A DNA stretch of 64,000 nt from Angiostrongylus vasorum (taxonomy: Eukaryota; Nematoda; Chromadorea; Rhabditida; Metastrongylidae): the NCBI GenBank assembly GCA_018806985.1, contig JADANN010000076.1, forward strand, positions 310,001 to 374,000, given 5' to 3'. The notes beneath the pieces were generated by a model that made no database searches, was not told the origin of the DNA, and was given only the letters and a program-made list of their open reading frames with translations. The number at the start of each line of letters is the position of its first letter. Positions within the stretch are counted from its first letter, which is position 1. Shown here piece after piece: positions 1 to 11,180 of this stretch. The position numbers and the translations under genes were made by a program.

Positions 1-135
1 CCGAAGTAATTCGAGTCGGTTCTCCACAGCCTGCATTCATGCTTTCTATGTCTTCGTTGTGGTATCGAATCGAATCTCACGGATTGGATCATCCTACCCA
101 GTGTTCTTTTATACAGGACAGTTCTCGACCGATTC
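1..135. repeat. Probable partial foldback-family arm
   Basis: Resembles the inner arm of the foldback elements at 32990-33515 and 37190-37665 (CCACAG.., TATCGAATCGAATC, CTTTTATACAGGACAG). It is cut by the window edge, so the terminal arm cannot be seen. Confidence 0.4.
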
Positions 136-1009
136 TTGAAAATATTTTTCATTAGTGGACAATCAGGCTTATTCTTAAAGCAAATTATTATTGTGAAAAA
201 TGAGTAAAGGAATCCCGCTTATGTCATGTTCTAGCACAATTTCAAAAGCCATTTTCGATGTGCTCACTCTATATACGTCAAACAGCTCTTTTACTGTCAT
301 TTGATGTTAACGTCGATCTGCACACTAAGAGTGGATAAGCACAGCCCTTAGCTATACTACATGACAATAGTCGTAGGGAACTGACTGTAGGGCAATAGCA
401 AGGTTCACTAGTTGGTATTTTTCAAATCACCAATACTTACAAGGAGCTGCATATTTCTACTTGTTAACAAATGCATAGGTTGCGGACAGGGCGATGCTCA
501 GAGGCGGTATCGGCAAGGTGATACCAGACTTCTTCAAAAAGGATGAGAAATATTCATTTGACATAAGTGGAAAATAATATTCTCCGATTCTCTCTGTAAT
601 ACGAGATGTTGGGATTATCTTTTAAAGCTGTTGTGTTAAAAACAGGAGATAATTTCACTAAAGCATCTAAACCAATGTAGACATAAACAGCGAAAGTAAA
701 AGTGCAATAAATTCATCATTCCAGTCATCTATTAAGTAATCGGCTATTGTGGTAAGCCTTCGGTTAGCGCCTAATACCATCTTGTCCGCAATCGCTCCAA
801 ATTCACGCCAAGTCGTAGCTCCATTCGTCGCCTGATTTTCAAAGCGAAGACCTCGTCATCACCATGCGAGGACGTCCTTTACCGACCGTCTTTATTGTGT
901 TAGTTTTTCGCATGCTGACATGTTGCCGTGGAGTTAAGGTAAAAAAGTATCATTTTTTCCTTAAATTTTCATAAGGTCGTTGTTAACATAAAAGAACAAT
1001 GCACTGCTT
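136..1009. other. Unrecognised AT-rich DNA
   Basis: No gcy exon, long ORF or repeat family that I can name. A 41-codon ORF on the minus strand (302 down to 178) is open but too short to support. Confidence 0.4.
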
Positions 1010-1260
1010 TGATGAATCCGTTGGGAACCATGCATTTGACTTCATGGAGCATCGTAGAGGTGATTTGATGCATGTTTAGGCTTTCCCGTAAATTGTGGAG
1101 GCTGCCGATTTTCATACGTGTTTTTTATCCTCCCAAACAAGTCATTCACTGATTTTCGAGCCAAGAGAAGTGTGTTGGCCAGGCCTGCGACGAAAACGAA
1201 CTATAGTGAATCGAACGATCGAGTGGAGTAGGAAACTTTTTTTGAGCACTTTTTCTACGC
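1010..1260 (-). repeat. tRNA-derived SINE, family A (diverged)
   Basis: Shares the body of family A: GACTTCATGGAGCATCG, AGGTGATT, CCTCCCAAACAAGTC and GTTGGCCAGGCC blocks in the same order as 8590-8872. The pol III box end is degraded. Confidence 0.5.
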
Positions 1261-1639
1261 GGACCATACGAACCATGGTGGCGTCTAATAATCTACACCC
1301 GCGTTGACACCTTGACAAACGCCATAAAGGCTAATGATCCGTAATCCATCATAAATAAGTGTGAAAGTCGAAGCTTGTTTAGTGGCACCAGTGTATCTGC
1401 ATGTACCAGTTGTCTCTTAGCTAAATGTCAAGAAATGCTTAGAAATCTGTCGTTTTTTTTTGTTCAACCCAGTCATCCTCTGTGAAAATTTTAGTATTTT
1501 CCATAGTTCTAATTTTTATTCCTAGTACTTCTTCATCGTACAAACAATCTTATCATCATTCTCAAACGAGCTAGACAATGAATTCAATTTTACACTGAAA
1601 GCAGTTTTTCGCGATCTACGAGCCAATCAAAATGATGCT
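1261..1639. other. Unrecognised DNA
   Basis: No coding or repeat similarity recognised. Confidence 0.35.
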
Positions 1640-1985
1640 GGAATAAAAATGTGGGCTGGTCTCCAGATCACTCCCGTTGACGGGTGATTGCTGTTGGCAC
1701 TGATAGACAGAAAACTAGCTGAGAGAAACGCAGAGCAAAGTACTCCGTGGTGCAGTGTGTAATGCGCGAGGCGCCGGAAAGGGAAATCGTGGTTCGATCT
1801 AGTACGGGGTATAAGCTTTGCGAATATCTCAGCATCGTTGTGGTTGTTGAAATGATTGCAAAAGTCCGGGCTGCAGGCGTCTGCTGTGAAAAATTGTAGT
1901 AGACAGTAAGTAAAAAGTTGACTACAAATCAATGTTTTTTACGCCACTAGAGACTTGCTTATAATTTTTTTTTACACATTTTTGC
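1640..1985 (+). repeat. tRNA-derived SINE, family C
   Basis: On the plus strand TGGTGCAGTGTGTAATGCG resembles a pol III A box and GTGGTTCGATCTAG a B box about 45 nt later, as in tRNA genes. The tail region (CAGCATCGTTGTGGTTG, GTAGACAGTAAGTAAAAAG) is shared with about a dozen copies in the window. Confidence 0.65.
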
Positions 1986-2579
1986 CTAATGTGGAGCCGT
2001 CATAAGGTATATGAGAGCCAAATTTGGAAGTAGGTGTCGGAAAAAAAGTGGAAAGTAAAACGATGTGGAATCGCTTACATCTATTTCTTTTTATTACCGT
2101 AAACATGCTATAAAACGAACTTGACACTGGAGGTGGAAAATTACCTGGTATTTGTAAGCTCAAAAAAATAAGTATATGGAACAAAGTGTTCGGCTTTGAT
2201 CAAATTCTTAGGTATGCGCCACACAGTTGATTCTAGAAAGCACGGTATCGTCGAGATAACTGAATACAAGTTTGGCCTTCACGGTGTTAAGCCAATATGT
2301 CCAGCCAATGTTGCCCCAAGAGGCAGGTTTGGCAGCAATTTCATTGCCTTGGGGAGGCAACTGCCACCAGAACTCCAGTGACTTACTATTTCATCGCGAC
2401 TGGGTAAGGGTGATTCTGAGTTAGGACTACGGCGTAGAGTATGAGGCTTATCTTCTAGCAGTCGCTCATCTCTTCCTGATTCGTAAAATCGGTCTATATA
2501 AATGTTCAGGTAAAATGTTATGCATTCTATTAGTGTCGCGGTTTATGCGTATTCAATTACAGAAAGCTTTTATACTGGC
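1986..2579. other. Unrecognised DNA
   Basis: Contains a 61-codon plus-strand ORF from 2196 with no recognisable family. Around 2300-2375 GCCCCAAGAGGCAG and CCTTGGGGAGGCAACTGCC look like partial inverted repeats. Confidence 0.35.
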
Positions 2580-2592
2580 AATCAAATTCTTA

Positions 2593-2983
2593 CCTCCCAA
2601 CGGTTTACCGCCTCATCGTGGCTGGGAGGTGTTCCAGGGTGTCCGACTGCGATGTAAAGCAGGAGGATTCGTCTCCCCGGCATAGTCTCCCAAGCTGAGA
2701 AGGAGTCCAGCGTTTCCCTCAGGAAGCCTACCTAAGAGTAAACTAATACCAGGATCCACCACTGTCCTGGTATTAAACTCGCATGGTGGCAAATCTCTCT
2801 ATGATCCACAAGGGCTGCGACTGCCTGTCGTGGTGCCGACCTGGCGCAGACTTTGGCTAGGCTGTCTTCATGATTCCAGGAAACCACAAAGGCTTGACCA
2901 GAAAATCTCCAAAAAAAATGGTGATTATGCTGGGGCCCGCACAGCTAGTGAAAACGGGCCGTTCAAGTATCAAGTAAGCAAGT
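2593..2983 (+). mobile_element. 390-bp retroposon, family D, with 13-bp target duplication
   Basis: Starts CTCCCAACGGTTTACCGCC and ends with a CAAGTATCAAGTAAGCAAGT-like tail. The 13 bp AATCAAATTCTTA occurs on both sides (2580-2592 and 2984-2996), as expected for a target-site duplication. The simple-repeat tail suggests LINE-type retroposition. No coding capacity seen. Confidence 0.8.
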
Positions 2984-3139
2984 AATCAAATTCTTAATGT
3001 TATCATAGTTGTTTTTGTAGTGAAAAATATGGTGAGAAAAAGAAAAAACTATGTAGAAAGAAATGATAATGGTGGAAAAAAGTCGTACAAGTTTAAAAGT
3101 AATTGATTTTTCATTTGTATAGTTACACACGAAATTTGG

Positions 3140-3400
3140 TCTAGACTTTATTTAGAATCGCAAAGATGCTAAGATATTTCCAGAACTCCGTACCGCAGGT
3201 GTCTGCTATGGAGAACGAACGCGCTATTATCCTTTCCGGGGGCTGACGCGTTTAAAACCGCGCCACGCGGGTCATCCGTTTCGCCTGTCTCTCAGCTAGT
3301 TCTATCGATCAGTGCCATCAGCAATCACGCGTCAACGGGCTCGATCTGGGGAGCCCAAATCGGCAGCGAACCCAGTTAAGCTGAGGCTGCAGTTATAATC
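3140..3400 (-). repeat. tRNA-derived SINE, family C
   Basis: Antisense copy: CCGCAGGTGTCTGC, GAACGAACGCGC (B box complement) and ACGCGGGTCATCCGTTTCGCC blocks. It faces a second partial copy at 3410-3640. Confidence 0.6.
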
Positions 3401-3409
3401 ACAATTTTT

Positions 3410-3640
3410 TAACTTATTATTTACTGCCTATTCTTTCTAACGGCAGTGTATGTATTGCGAAATATAATGCGAAATACTCCCCGGAAAGGACAATAGCGCG
3501 TTCGTTCCCCACCGTAGACACCTGCGGTCCGGAGTTTTGCAAATATCTCAGCATCATTGAAATCACAATGTTTACTTTTTATTTCCTGCCTACTACAATT
3601 TTCACGACAGGGTATTACGCGAAATACAACAACGACGTTG
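3410..3640 (+). repeat. tRNA-derived SINE, family C, partial, inverted next to the previous copy
   Basis: GCGCGTTCGTTCCCC (B box) and CACCTGCGGTCCGGAG in sense orientation, followed by the CAGCATCATTG tail. The A box half is missing. Confidence 0.55.
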
Positions 3641-4235
3641 CAAGACTCCGATGTTTATTTAGAATGTTTAAAATCCAATGGCCTTATGTAGGTGTTAACA
3701 ACGCAGTTATTGTTCGCGTTGCGTGAGGTTGAAGTGGTGGAAACTTCATAGCTTCTCCTATTCTCAAGAGGTTTTTCGCTTAGCTGCATTTCTCTTGAAG
3801 AAAGTGGATTCATTTTTTAAGACGTTATGGAGATAAAAACTTAGTTGGAAAAGCAGAAAGTGATAGCGTGATCGAACGGCCCAATAGACAACCACATAAG
3901 GAACTAAAACTATTGGTGCTAATGACAAGTCATTCCTAGCAATCTTTTCAAGAATAGCTTCATTCTATTAATGGTTGTTCTTTAACAGCTAAATTAGTTA
4001 GAAATATCTGGCTTTGTTTAAAGATTACGGCGCTCGAAAATTATTCTAGTCATGAAGCTCATTTATGGTAAAGCTTGACCTCTAGAATCTTGCTCAACCT
4101 TTAAGTCCTTATAACATGATTGTCCTACTGCTGGCAAGCAAATGCTCCAATTTTGTTTCGAAACAAATCGTCATTTAACTTCGATAGTAAAATAATCAAC
4201 ATGTGTACAAATTGCTGAGCTTACAAGAGATTGAT
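3641..4235. other. Unrecognised DNA
   Basis: AT-rich; no ORF, exon or repeat family recognised. Confidence 0.35.
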
Positions 4236-4625
4236 AAATTGATTTATTCGGCTAACGTGTTCACGTCTTCGTCTGCATCAGAGGCCGTCGCTTAAATAAC
4301 GGTCGATTTAAAAATTTTTTTGCCATTGGCTATGCGCTTGCTAACATAACAGCGACTGCTGGAGGGTGGATTATCTGTTGAAAAATAAATTATTATCAAC
4401 CGACAGTCATATCACCAACAGCTGCCCTGTATAAAAGAGCACTTCCGGGTGAGCAGACCTCATTCTTGCAGTGTTCCATTGAAGAAGATCCGTCTCGGTG
4501 CGACTAAGTAGACGCCATATCGAGAAGACGAACAACTGTGGACCATCCCCTCGGATCATTGGCTCTGACGAAGACGAAGACGTCCAAACGTTAGCCGAAC
4601 AAAACTAATTTATTAACATCGAGTA
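4236..4625. mobile_element. Foldback element with inverted arms
   Basis: Left end TTATTCGGCTAACGTG..CGTCTTCGTCTGC and right end GACGAAGACGAAGACG..CGTTAGCCGAAC are reverse complements. Internal CACTTCCGGGTGAGCAGAC and GAGAAGACGAACAACTGTGG match the elements at 33.0, 37.2 and 42.7 kb. Confidence 0.65.
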
Positions 4626-4734
4626 AGGTCAACAATTTATACATATTCTATGTTTTATTGATAGCATAAGACTAAGGAGCGGCTACGACTAAAGGTGTCG
4701 CACAACACGCTCTTTGTGTAGCCGCCCATTTCAC

Positions 4735-5000
4735 TTAGCCATCAGAGCTACCCAAGTGTCTCATTCCTCTAAGGCGATTTTCAAATGCATGTGATTGCCT
4801 TTGATGAAAACCTGAAAACCCTCTAACAGAGTTATCCCAGGATTCAAGGGAGGAACATTTTTCGACATTCACGAAGGAAAAACATATTAAAGTAACACTG
4901 AAACCAATACATATATCCAAAAATCTTCATCGATGACAGATGGAGAGAGACGGATCGAATGAAAGAAATGCTGAGAATCGTCTAATATGTGGAGTCGATT
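4735..5000 (+). repeat. SINE family B remnant
   Basis: Shares the 3' portion of family B: TCCCAGGATTCAAGGGAGGAAC, CTTCATCGATGACAGATGG, and the GAATGAAAGAAATGCTGAGAATCG motif also seen at 8300. Diverged; the pol III end is missing. Confidence 0.4.
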
Positions 5001-5309
5001 CATGTAACAGTTAGCTTGCCTCGTGTGTTGCTCTCATACTTTGGCCTGCCTCGGACTACCTTAGTCTACGAGCTCGAAATCAGAACTTGGATAACTGAAC
5101 TTTTATACGAATAGTACCAATAAAACATTAAGAAAGGTATACAGTAAAGTGGTCAATAGGCAAAAGAAAGATAAGCAAGGAGGTGAACTAACAAAGCTTA
5201 CATAACGCAGAGGTTTGGCTAATAGATTAGTGATATATCCTGGAGAACAAGAGAACCGTCGTATAAAAAACGGTGATTGCATGAGTTCGGGTCTAGTTTA
5301 TCTAATCTC
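5001..5309. other. Unrecognised DNA
   Basis: Nothing recognised. Confidence 0.3.
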
Positions 5310-6060
5310 TTATAAAGGCGTAGGCACGAAGCGAAGCGGGTAGACGACTTTGCGTCCGCATAAAGGAAAACCTAGTCGGTAAACTTAAATTTGAAGCAAA
5401 TAGCCCACAAATAGTCCACAAATAGTAGGGGTGTATAGGGCAGAGAGACATAACCGGATGATTTCGAAGTAGAAGTTAACATTTTGGCACGGGATTGGAA
5501 AACACTAGCGTGCAAAAACCACGACTCAATCTGGATACCTTATGAGAATCCGAAAATGAACTGGAGGCAGGAATACCTCGTAATCACGCGCGATCTCACA
5601 TAGTATTAAATAGTAACATTTTAATGTTGAGGGGCACATTACGCCTCCATGTGAACTCTGTGCGATTGGTCTCAGCGTGACATGCTCAGTGGGAGATTAG
5701 TAGAAAGCAGTAAATGTGCGACGAAGCTATTTTGTATCCAATATGATTGAAATCTTGGTTCAGTTCTTTCTCTGTTTCTTTACGGAGGTCTTTGACCGGG
5801 CAGACTGTAGTTAACTTCACCATTCCAGGCTCTGAAAAAGGCGAGATCCGGTGAAACGTCAGTTTTTTTCATAAGAAAGAATGAAGCAACAATCTCTTGC
5901 TTGTTCAAGAAAAAAAGCAGTGAATTATTCGATCAGTGCCGACATTAATAGAAAGTTGGCCGTGGGAATCACTACAAGTGTGCAGAATCTTACCAGAGTT
6001 TTATTACAAGGTAGTGTTTAAACAAAAAATTTGACGTTGATTGTAGATCTATGCGCCATA
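5310..6060 (+). mobile_element. Penelope-like element 3' fragment (GIY-YIG end plus 3' UTR)
   Basis: Translates in pieces to LCVRIKENLVGKLKFEAN, as in the GIY-YIG endonuclease of Penelope-like retroelements, then NHARSHIVLNSNILMLRGTL. The 3' end carries CCAGGCTCTGAAAAAGGCG..GGTGAAACGTCAG. Broken by frameshifts; inactive. Confidence 0.6.
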
Positions 6061-6414
6061 TTCAAGGCATTAAGAAATCGTTGACCGTTAATCTGTCTGA
6101 AGCCAGTGCCGAACATTTTCATCTAATGAATTGCATTTATGTCAATCTATGAGGGCTGTTTTCTACCACGTGGAGGATATTCTTCATTTTATCACATTAC
6201 AATAGATTTCTGATCTTATTTATACATTGCTTCATGTGTGCGATTTGTTCGTTAATGTTCTGCCCTATCACTTCTCCCACAATTGCAGCACTTAGGGACG
6301 CTAGGGTATATCCGCCTAACATAGTGTGATGAAATTCCACAGTGACCTGTGACCGTCCTTTCCAAGCATAAGTAACGTCGCTCCATCAATCTAGACATTG
6401 TTCCCACCATACTA
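6061..6414. other. Unrecognised DNA
   Basis: No feature supported. Confidence 0.3.
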
Positions 6415-6660
6415 ACTTTTTATTTACTGCCTACCATTTTTAATGGCACTATATAATGCGAAATATAACTACAACGATGCTGAGATATTTGCAAAACTCC
6501 GGAACGAAAATGTCCGCGGTGTGGAACGAACGCGCTATTACCCTTTCCGAGGGCTAACGCGTTCACCACCACACTATACGGGTCATTCGTTTCGCCTGTC
6601 TCTCAGCTAGATCTATCGATCAGTGCCATCAGCAATTACCCGTCAGCGGGATTGACATAC
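6415..6660 (-). repeat. tRNA-derived SINE, family C, fused to a Penelope fragment
   Basis: Antisense family C body ending CCCGTCAGCGGGATTGACATAC, continuing directly into Penelope 3' sequence. The same junction recurs at about 41650. Confidence 0.65.
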
Positions 6661-7065
6661 CTCATATCATTCTGGATACCTTACAAAAATTCCAAAATGA
6701 ACCGGAGGGTGGAATGCCTCGTAATCACGCGTGATCTCACATAGTATTAAATAGTGATATTTTAATGTTGAGAAGCACGTTACGCTTCCATGTGAGCTCT
6801 GTGCGGTTGGTCTCAACGTGACATACTCAGTGGAGGAATCGTGGAAAGCAGTAAGTGTGCGACGAAACGACGAATTTGTACTCAATATGACTGAAATCTT
6901 GGTTTAATACTTTCTCTGTTTCTTTACGGAAGTGTTTGACCGGGTAGACTGCCGTCAACTTTACCCTTCCAGGCCCTAGGAAAGGCGAAATGCGCTGAAA
7001 TATCGGCTTTTCCATAGGTAAAGAATGAAGTAGCAATCTCGTATTTGCTCATCAACAAAGCAGTT
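6661..7065 (+). mobile_element. Penelope-like element 3' fragment
   Basis: ACCTTACAAAAATTCCAAAATG onward parallels 5530-6050: the same terminal coding remnant, then CCAGGCCCTAGGAAAGGCG and a TGAAATATCGGC variant of the 3' motif. Confidence 0.6.
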
Positions 7066-7139
7066 AATCATTCTATACACCAAGTTTTCCTTTTATCACA
7101 GTCTGATCTAGAAACATTTGCAGTAGCTTATTTCGTGGA

Positions 7140-7500
7140 TACGGGTACCGATAGGACAGTGCAATGCTACCGATCATCACGAGAGCGGTGCTAGTCCGAT
7201 CCCTCTTCGGGCCTGCAATTCAAGTGGGAACGCTCTAGCCCGACTATCTCAGGATTCAATGGATTATCGATCCGACCAGCATTCTACGGCATTCAAGATG
7301 AGGTGAAGATCTTCGAGCAGCAGCACACGTGGAAGATTGAAGGCCTTCGTGGATGATGGGTGGCAGGAAAGGAACAGAAATGAAGAGCTGCTGGGATCCG
7401 CACAAGAAATGTGAAAGACAGGTTGTGCAAAAAAATCTTTTCATTGAATAAAATGCAAGCAGCACGACGAAGTACAATGAAATGGCAATAAATTGGGTCA
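7140..7500 (+). repeat. SINE family B
   Basis: TAGGACAGTGCAATG and GCTAGTCCGATCCC are placed like pol III A and B boxes. Body CTATCTCAGGATTC, CGACCAGCATTC, CTTCGTGGATGATGG, GCTGGGATCCGCACAAG is shared with 8025, 46225 and 52125. Confidence 0.55.
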
Positions 7501-8024
7501 CTGTCTCAAATAAAACTGCTCTGAATCTACCAATAACTTACGTTCGCTCTTAGTAGATTGCTTCCTTCAGCTCATTTAAAGGAATTGCTGCGTCAATAGC
7601 AAAAGTGTTTAGGCTTCTCCCACTGGTTTTTGGTACTGCTTCTGGATCCTTACTCCAATTTCCAGATCTTAAATACTTTTTTTTGTCATTTGCTCCATTC
7701 TGCTTTTTTGTCTTTGGTAAGACTTCGTTGAATTCGTCTCTTATTTCCTTATTAGTAAGATGTTCTGGGTAACAAAATATAAAGTGAGTTTCTATAAAAA
7801 AATCTATAAATTTCTATTCTTCTATTCTATAATCTATAAATTGAGTTATAGAGCTTTCCCACAGCATCAGAACGATCAGCAACAAGTCAAAGACGCAAAA
7901 CTATTTCAATAATAGTTTATAATAACCGTCTCTAGTGTTATCCGCACAGCATAAGAAAGAAGCAAGTTAATAAAGCATAATGCTAAGGAAGCAAGGAGGG
8001 CAATACAAGTGATCTGTTCATCAT
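7501..8024. other. Unrecognised DNA, candidate upstream region of the forward gcy
   Basis: No signal-peptide exon could be identified here despite a search by eye. Confidence 0.3.
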
Positions 8025-8370
8025 GAGAACGGTACTGATTCGAGCTCACAGCGGGCATGCCAAATCTGCTATCTATCACTCCGGTGTCGGTAAATTGGCA
8101 TCAACCTTGGCTAGGGATCACCTCACTCCTTCCATCCTACATGACAACTCTCTAACGCGGCTATAAGAGGACTCCAGAGAGAATCGACTCAACCAGCATT
8201 AACGACATTCGCAAAAAAGAGGAAAATGGTGAGGAGGCAGCTGGATCTATAGAGAAGCTCGAAGACCTTCATAAACGGTGAATACGAGAAACCGAATGAA
8301 ATGCTAAGAATATTTGGATGCGTACAGAAGTTGTGTTGACGGGACGTGCAAAGCAAAAATAAAAAAATAT
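8025..8370 (+). repeat. SINE family B
   Basis: ATGAGAACGGTACTGATTCGAG (B-box-like), GACTCCAGAGAGAATCGACTC, CAGCATTAACGACATTC and GAATGAAATGCTAAGAAT blocks in family order. Confidence 0.55.
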
Positions 8371-8384
8371 TACGCATGCAATGC

Positions 8385-8589
8385 TTAACTTTTTATTTTT
8401 TCGCCTAATATTTTTTGCATGGTAAGGTGTTATGTGAAATGCAACCACAATGGTGCTCAGATCTTTGCGAAATTCGGAACCTTAAGCCACCTTCGAATCC
8501 GCGATTTCTCCTTCCGATGGCTCATGTGTTATCAGTGCACCACCGAGGTCCCTTGCTTTGGTTCCTCTCAACCACTTTCATATATAAAG
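8385..8589 (-). repeat. SINE family C (diverged)
   Basis: CTTTTTATTTTTTCGCC, ACCACAATGGTGCTCAGATC and TTCGGAACCTTAAGCC follow the antisense family C order; adjacent to a family A copy. Confidence 0.5.
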
Positions 8590-8872
8590 TATAAAGGATA
8601 AATCTCCCGGCGTTGATCAATCCCTGAGGGATGCGCCATGCATCCGACTTCACTAAGCATCGTTGGAGGTGATTGAATAAATACCTGGCCTTTACAATGA
8701 CTCGCCGTGGCCTACCAATGTATCCAACCAGTGCTGCTGTCCTCTCAAACAAGTCCGGTACCAATTTGCCAACGCCGGAGGGATGGAAGGCTTGGTGGGC
8801 CATGGACGCGGGGCTCGATTCCACGTGTGTGTCGCAGTGGCGCCTTCAACCACTGGCTACACGCGCCACACT
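8590..8872 (-). repeat. tRNA-derived SINE, family A, full length
   Basis: On the minus strand: GTGTAGCCAGTGGTTGAAGG is the A-box region, GGAATCGAGCCCC the B box, then the body (CCAAGCCTTCCATCCCTCC, ACCGGACTTGT, CATTGTAAAGGCC) and a CTTTAT-rich tail. At least 10 relatives are in the window. Confidence 0.75.

Positions 8873-8874
<2 letters not shown>

Positions 8875-8909
<35 letters not shown>
8875..8909. repeat. (TA)n microsatellite
   Basis: Uninterrupted TA dinucleotides, about 17 units, at the head of the SINE and 57 bp before gcy exon 1. Confidence 0.95.
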
Positions 8910-8912
<3 letters not shown>

Positions 8913-8966
8913 TACATCAGTACGTTCCTCTTTATCACTATTAACTACCACGTTATTCGCGTTCAG

Positions 8967-9082
8967 GTGCGTGTAGGACATATTGGAGCGGTCGGTTACA
9001 TGAAGAGTGGTGAGAAGATTCTCGATATTTCGCGGGCGCAACTGTGGAAAGATGGCATATTGGATGAAGATTTTGACGTCGA
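8967..9082 (+). CDS. Forward gcy exon 1 found: start of ligand-binding domain
   Basis: The exon follows GCGTTCAG, opens in phase 0 with VRVGHIGAVGYMKSGEKIL and ends GTCGA|GTAAG in phase 2. The stretch ILDISRAQLWKDGILDEDFD is typical of the N-terminal part of nematode gcy ectodomains. A signal-peptide exon should lie upstream but was not recognised. Confidence 0.8.
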
Positions 9083-9299
9083 GTAAGAAAATTCTCTCTT
9101 ATTTACCCTTTTTTCAAGTCAGTGTTTCCGTCCAAACACCTATGGTACTCCTCTGCCGAGACGATATGCTATCGGTGATTGCAATTCTGATTAGACTGCA
9201 ATCACTAATATCTAATCCAACATTATGTTACATCTCGATTTTTTCCCACGAAAAGCCCTGTTATAAATTTTGCGAAAAAGAAAATGAAAATGGAAATGA

Positions 9300-9385
9300 G
9301 ATCAAACAATTTTCGACGAAGACTTCGAAACGTTAGCCGAAATAAACAAATTTAAAAGCCTCGTGTAAGATCAAGAAACTAAAAC
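9300..9385. repeat. Foldback-family right arm fragment
   Basis: TTCGACGAAGACTTCGAAACGTTAGCCGAAATAAAC followed by CTCGTGTAAGATCAAG matches the right end at 4590-4635; inside gcy intron 1. Confidence 0.55.
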
Positions 9386-9424
9386 CGTGGGAATGAGATA
9401 GTTTATTTTTGAACACAGAAGATA

Positions 9425-9700
9425 GAAAGGATAACTCTTTTGGCGTTGTTCAATACCTGAGATATGAGCCGTGCATTCGACTTCATTGAGCATTATTAGA
9501 GGTGATTGAGTGCATACCTGGTCTATAAAATGACTCATGATGGTCGATATATCGAGTCAGTGCTGCTATTCTCCCAGACAAGTCTGTTACCAATTTGCAG
9601 AACACGGAGGGATGGAGTGCTTGGTGGGCCAATGGCGCGGGTTCGATCCTAAGTGTATTACAGAGCGCCTTCAACCACTGCGCTGCATGCGCCTCTTTTT
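9425..9700 (-). repeat. tRNA-derived SINE, family A
   Basis: Full-order family A copy within gcy intron 1; minus strand GCGCAGTGGTTGAAGGCGC and GGATCGAACCCGCG are clear A and B boxes. Confidence 0.72.
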
Positions 9701-10005
9701 CTGAACATATATTATGAAGTAGAACTATTGCTGCTATTACTAAATAGAACAAGTATCTAGACTTTCTGATTAACCATGAGTGCGAGCTTGAAATAGGGCT
9801 CATGGTTATCAAACGTTTTCCTTATGACGACCCTATTTGGCCTAAAAGCGACCGCGAGTATGATAATGAGAACAAACTCGTTCATGCCAGCTTGAACGAG
9901 AATGATGAAAAACAGACATAAAAAGAGTGAAATCGTATCCGAGACTGACAGGACAGGATAAAAAGCGATATACTCTGAGGTATTATAGTGATTATGTGAT
10001 TTTAG

Positions 10006-10115
10006 GATCATTGATCAAACGGGATGTGGCGAAGCGCTTGAGGGTGTCGTCGTGGGCGCATATATGTACTATGTGCAGAAAGTGCGAGCGTTTATTGGCC
10101 CTTACTGTAATGCTG
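10006..10115 (+). CDS. Forward gcy exon 2: ligand-binding domain
   Basis: 110 nt after a GATTTTAG acceptor, ending GCTG|GTTAG. It encodes GCGEALEGVVVGAYMYYVQK followed by VRAFIGPYCNA, a conserved block of ANF-receptor-type gcy ectodomains. Phases fit both neighbours: 1 nt completes the codon of exon 1, and the last G joins AA of exon 3 to give Glu. Confidence 0.85.
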
Positions 10116-10209
10116 GTTAGTGGACATAAATTAGGCATTAAATTTAGAGAGAAACGGGTAATTGTGAAGAAATATTCTATGATGAGACAGTTCCCAGGGA
10201 TCGACTTTC

Positions 10210-11180
10210 TATTAACCCTGGCAGTAGATTACAAATTCGTCGTTTTCTTGGTTCGCAATTGCAAGGTTGTTATACAACACAGTTATACGTTTACTTCCAT
10301 ACAAAGAACACATGCAACACAACAGGAGCTGACGTTTCGGCAGTATCACCATCTTCAGAGCTTGGAATGATATGCTGATATGCAATTTACTACGCCAAAC
10401 GCTTCCATAACACATACAGAAAGATGATAATCTATATGATAATTACATAATCAACAGCATACCAAAAAACCCACCGTCTTTTTTACGTGTCTACCGCTGA
10501 GGAAGAAAAGAACAGCTGATTATAGTCGCATATGGTTGATAACTGCACCACCCCACATCAAAAATTGATGCCATGATACGGGAGCCAGTTCGAGTTTGAC
10601 CTCTGGGCATCCCTCTTTGTTATTCATTGTAGGGTTCTTGGAATTTATACAAAAACCCTCAAGAACTTTGTGCGTTGGTGTTTTAGTCTTATGTGCGAGG
10701 ATAGTGACTTTTATATTAAAAATCATGGGCGCATGTGGCGCAGTGGTCGGAGGAGCCCTGCAACACACATGTGGAATCAATCCGGGCGCCCATGGCCCAT
10801 CTAGCCTTTCATCTCTCCGGGGTCGGGAAATCGGTCTGGGAGGATAGCAGCAGTGATTCGATACATCGGTAGGCCACCGCGAGTCATTGTAAAGGCTAGA
10901 TATGCACAGCAAAATGGCCACCGGAGATCAATAACAAGGACTTCTATTTTATACATGAACGCAATTGCAAGAATTGGTGCCAGCCGCTGTCCCATTGCCA
11001 GCGCTCTAATTTGTGCGTAATACTTCTCAAACCATCCGAAAATCGAGTGAATAGATAAGCCGTACATATGCATTCTTCCTTCATGTTCAATAAGAAGTTC
11101 GAGGACGGCTTGCGTTGCGTAGTCGTTCGATACGTTGGTGTAAAGGCGCCGAAACGCCGAAACGTCGAAGGACAGCATTA
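10210..11180 (-). mobile_element. Penelope-like element, internally deleted, with SINE inserted
   Basis: Minus strand: reverse transcriptase remnant 11178-10920 (RRLYTNVSNDYATQAVLELL; AMGQRLAPILAIAFMYKIE), then after an inserted SINE the GIY-YIG end (VTILAHKTKTPTHKVLEGF; INSKNPTMNNKEGCPE) at about 10720-10550, then 3' UTR to 10210 with CTCTGAAGATGGTGATAC..GCCGAAACGTCAG. Non-functional. It sits in gcy intron 2. Confidence 0.78.
10728..10915 (+). repeat. tRNA-derived SINE, family A, 3' truncated, inside a Penelope element
   Basis: GCATGTGGCGCAGTGGTCGG (A box) and ATCAATCCGGGCGCCC (B box), body to CATTGTAAAGGCTAGATATG, then cut. It separates the reverse transcriptase and endonuclease remnants. 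Confidence 0.72.

Noticed and set aside
178..302. 41-codon minus-strand ORF starting MTVKELFDVY
   Set aside because: Too short, no splice context or family match that I can support.
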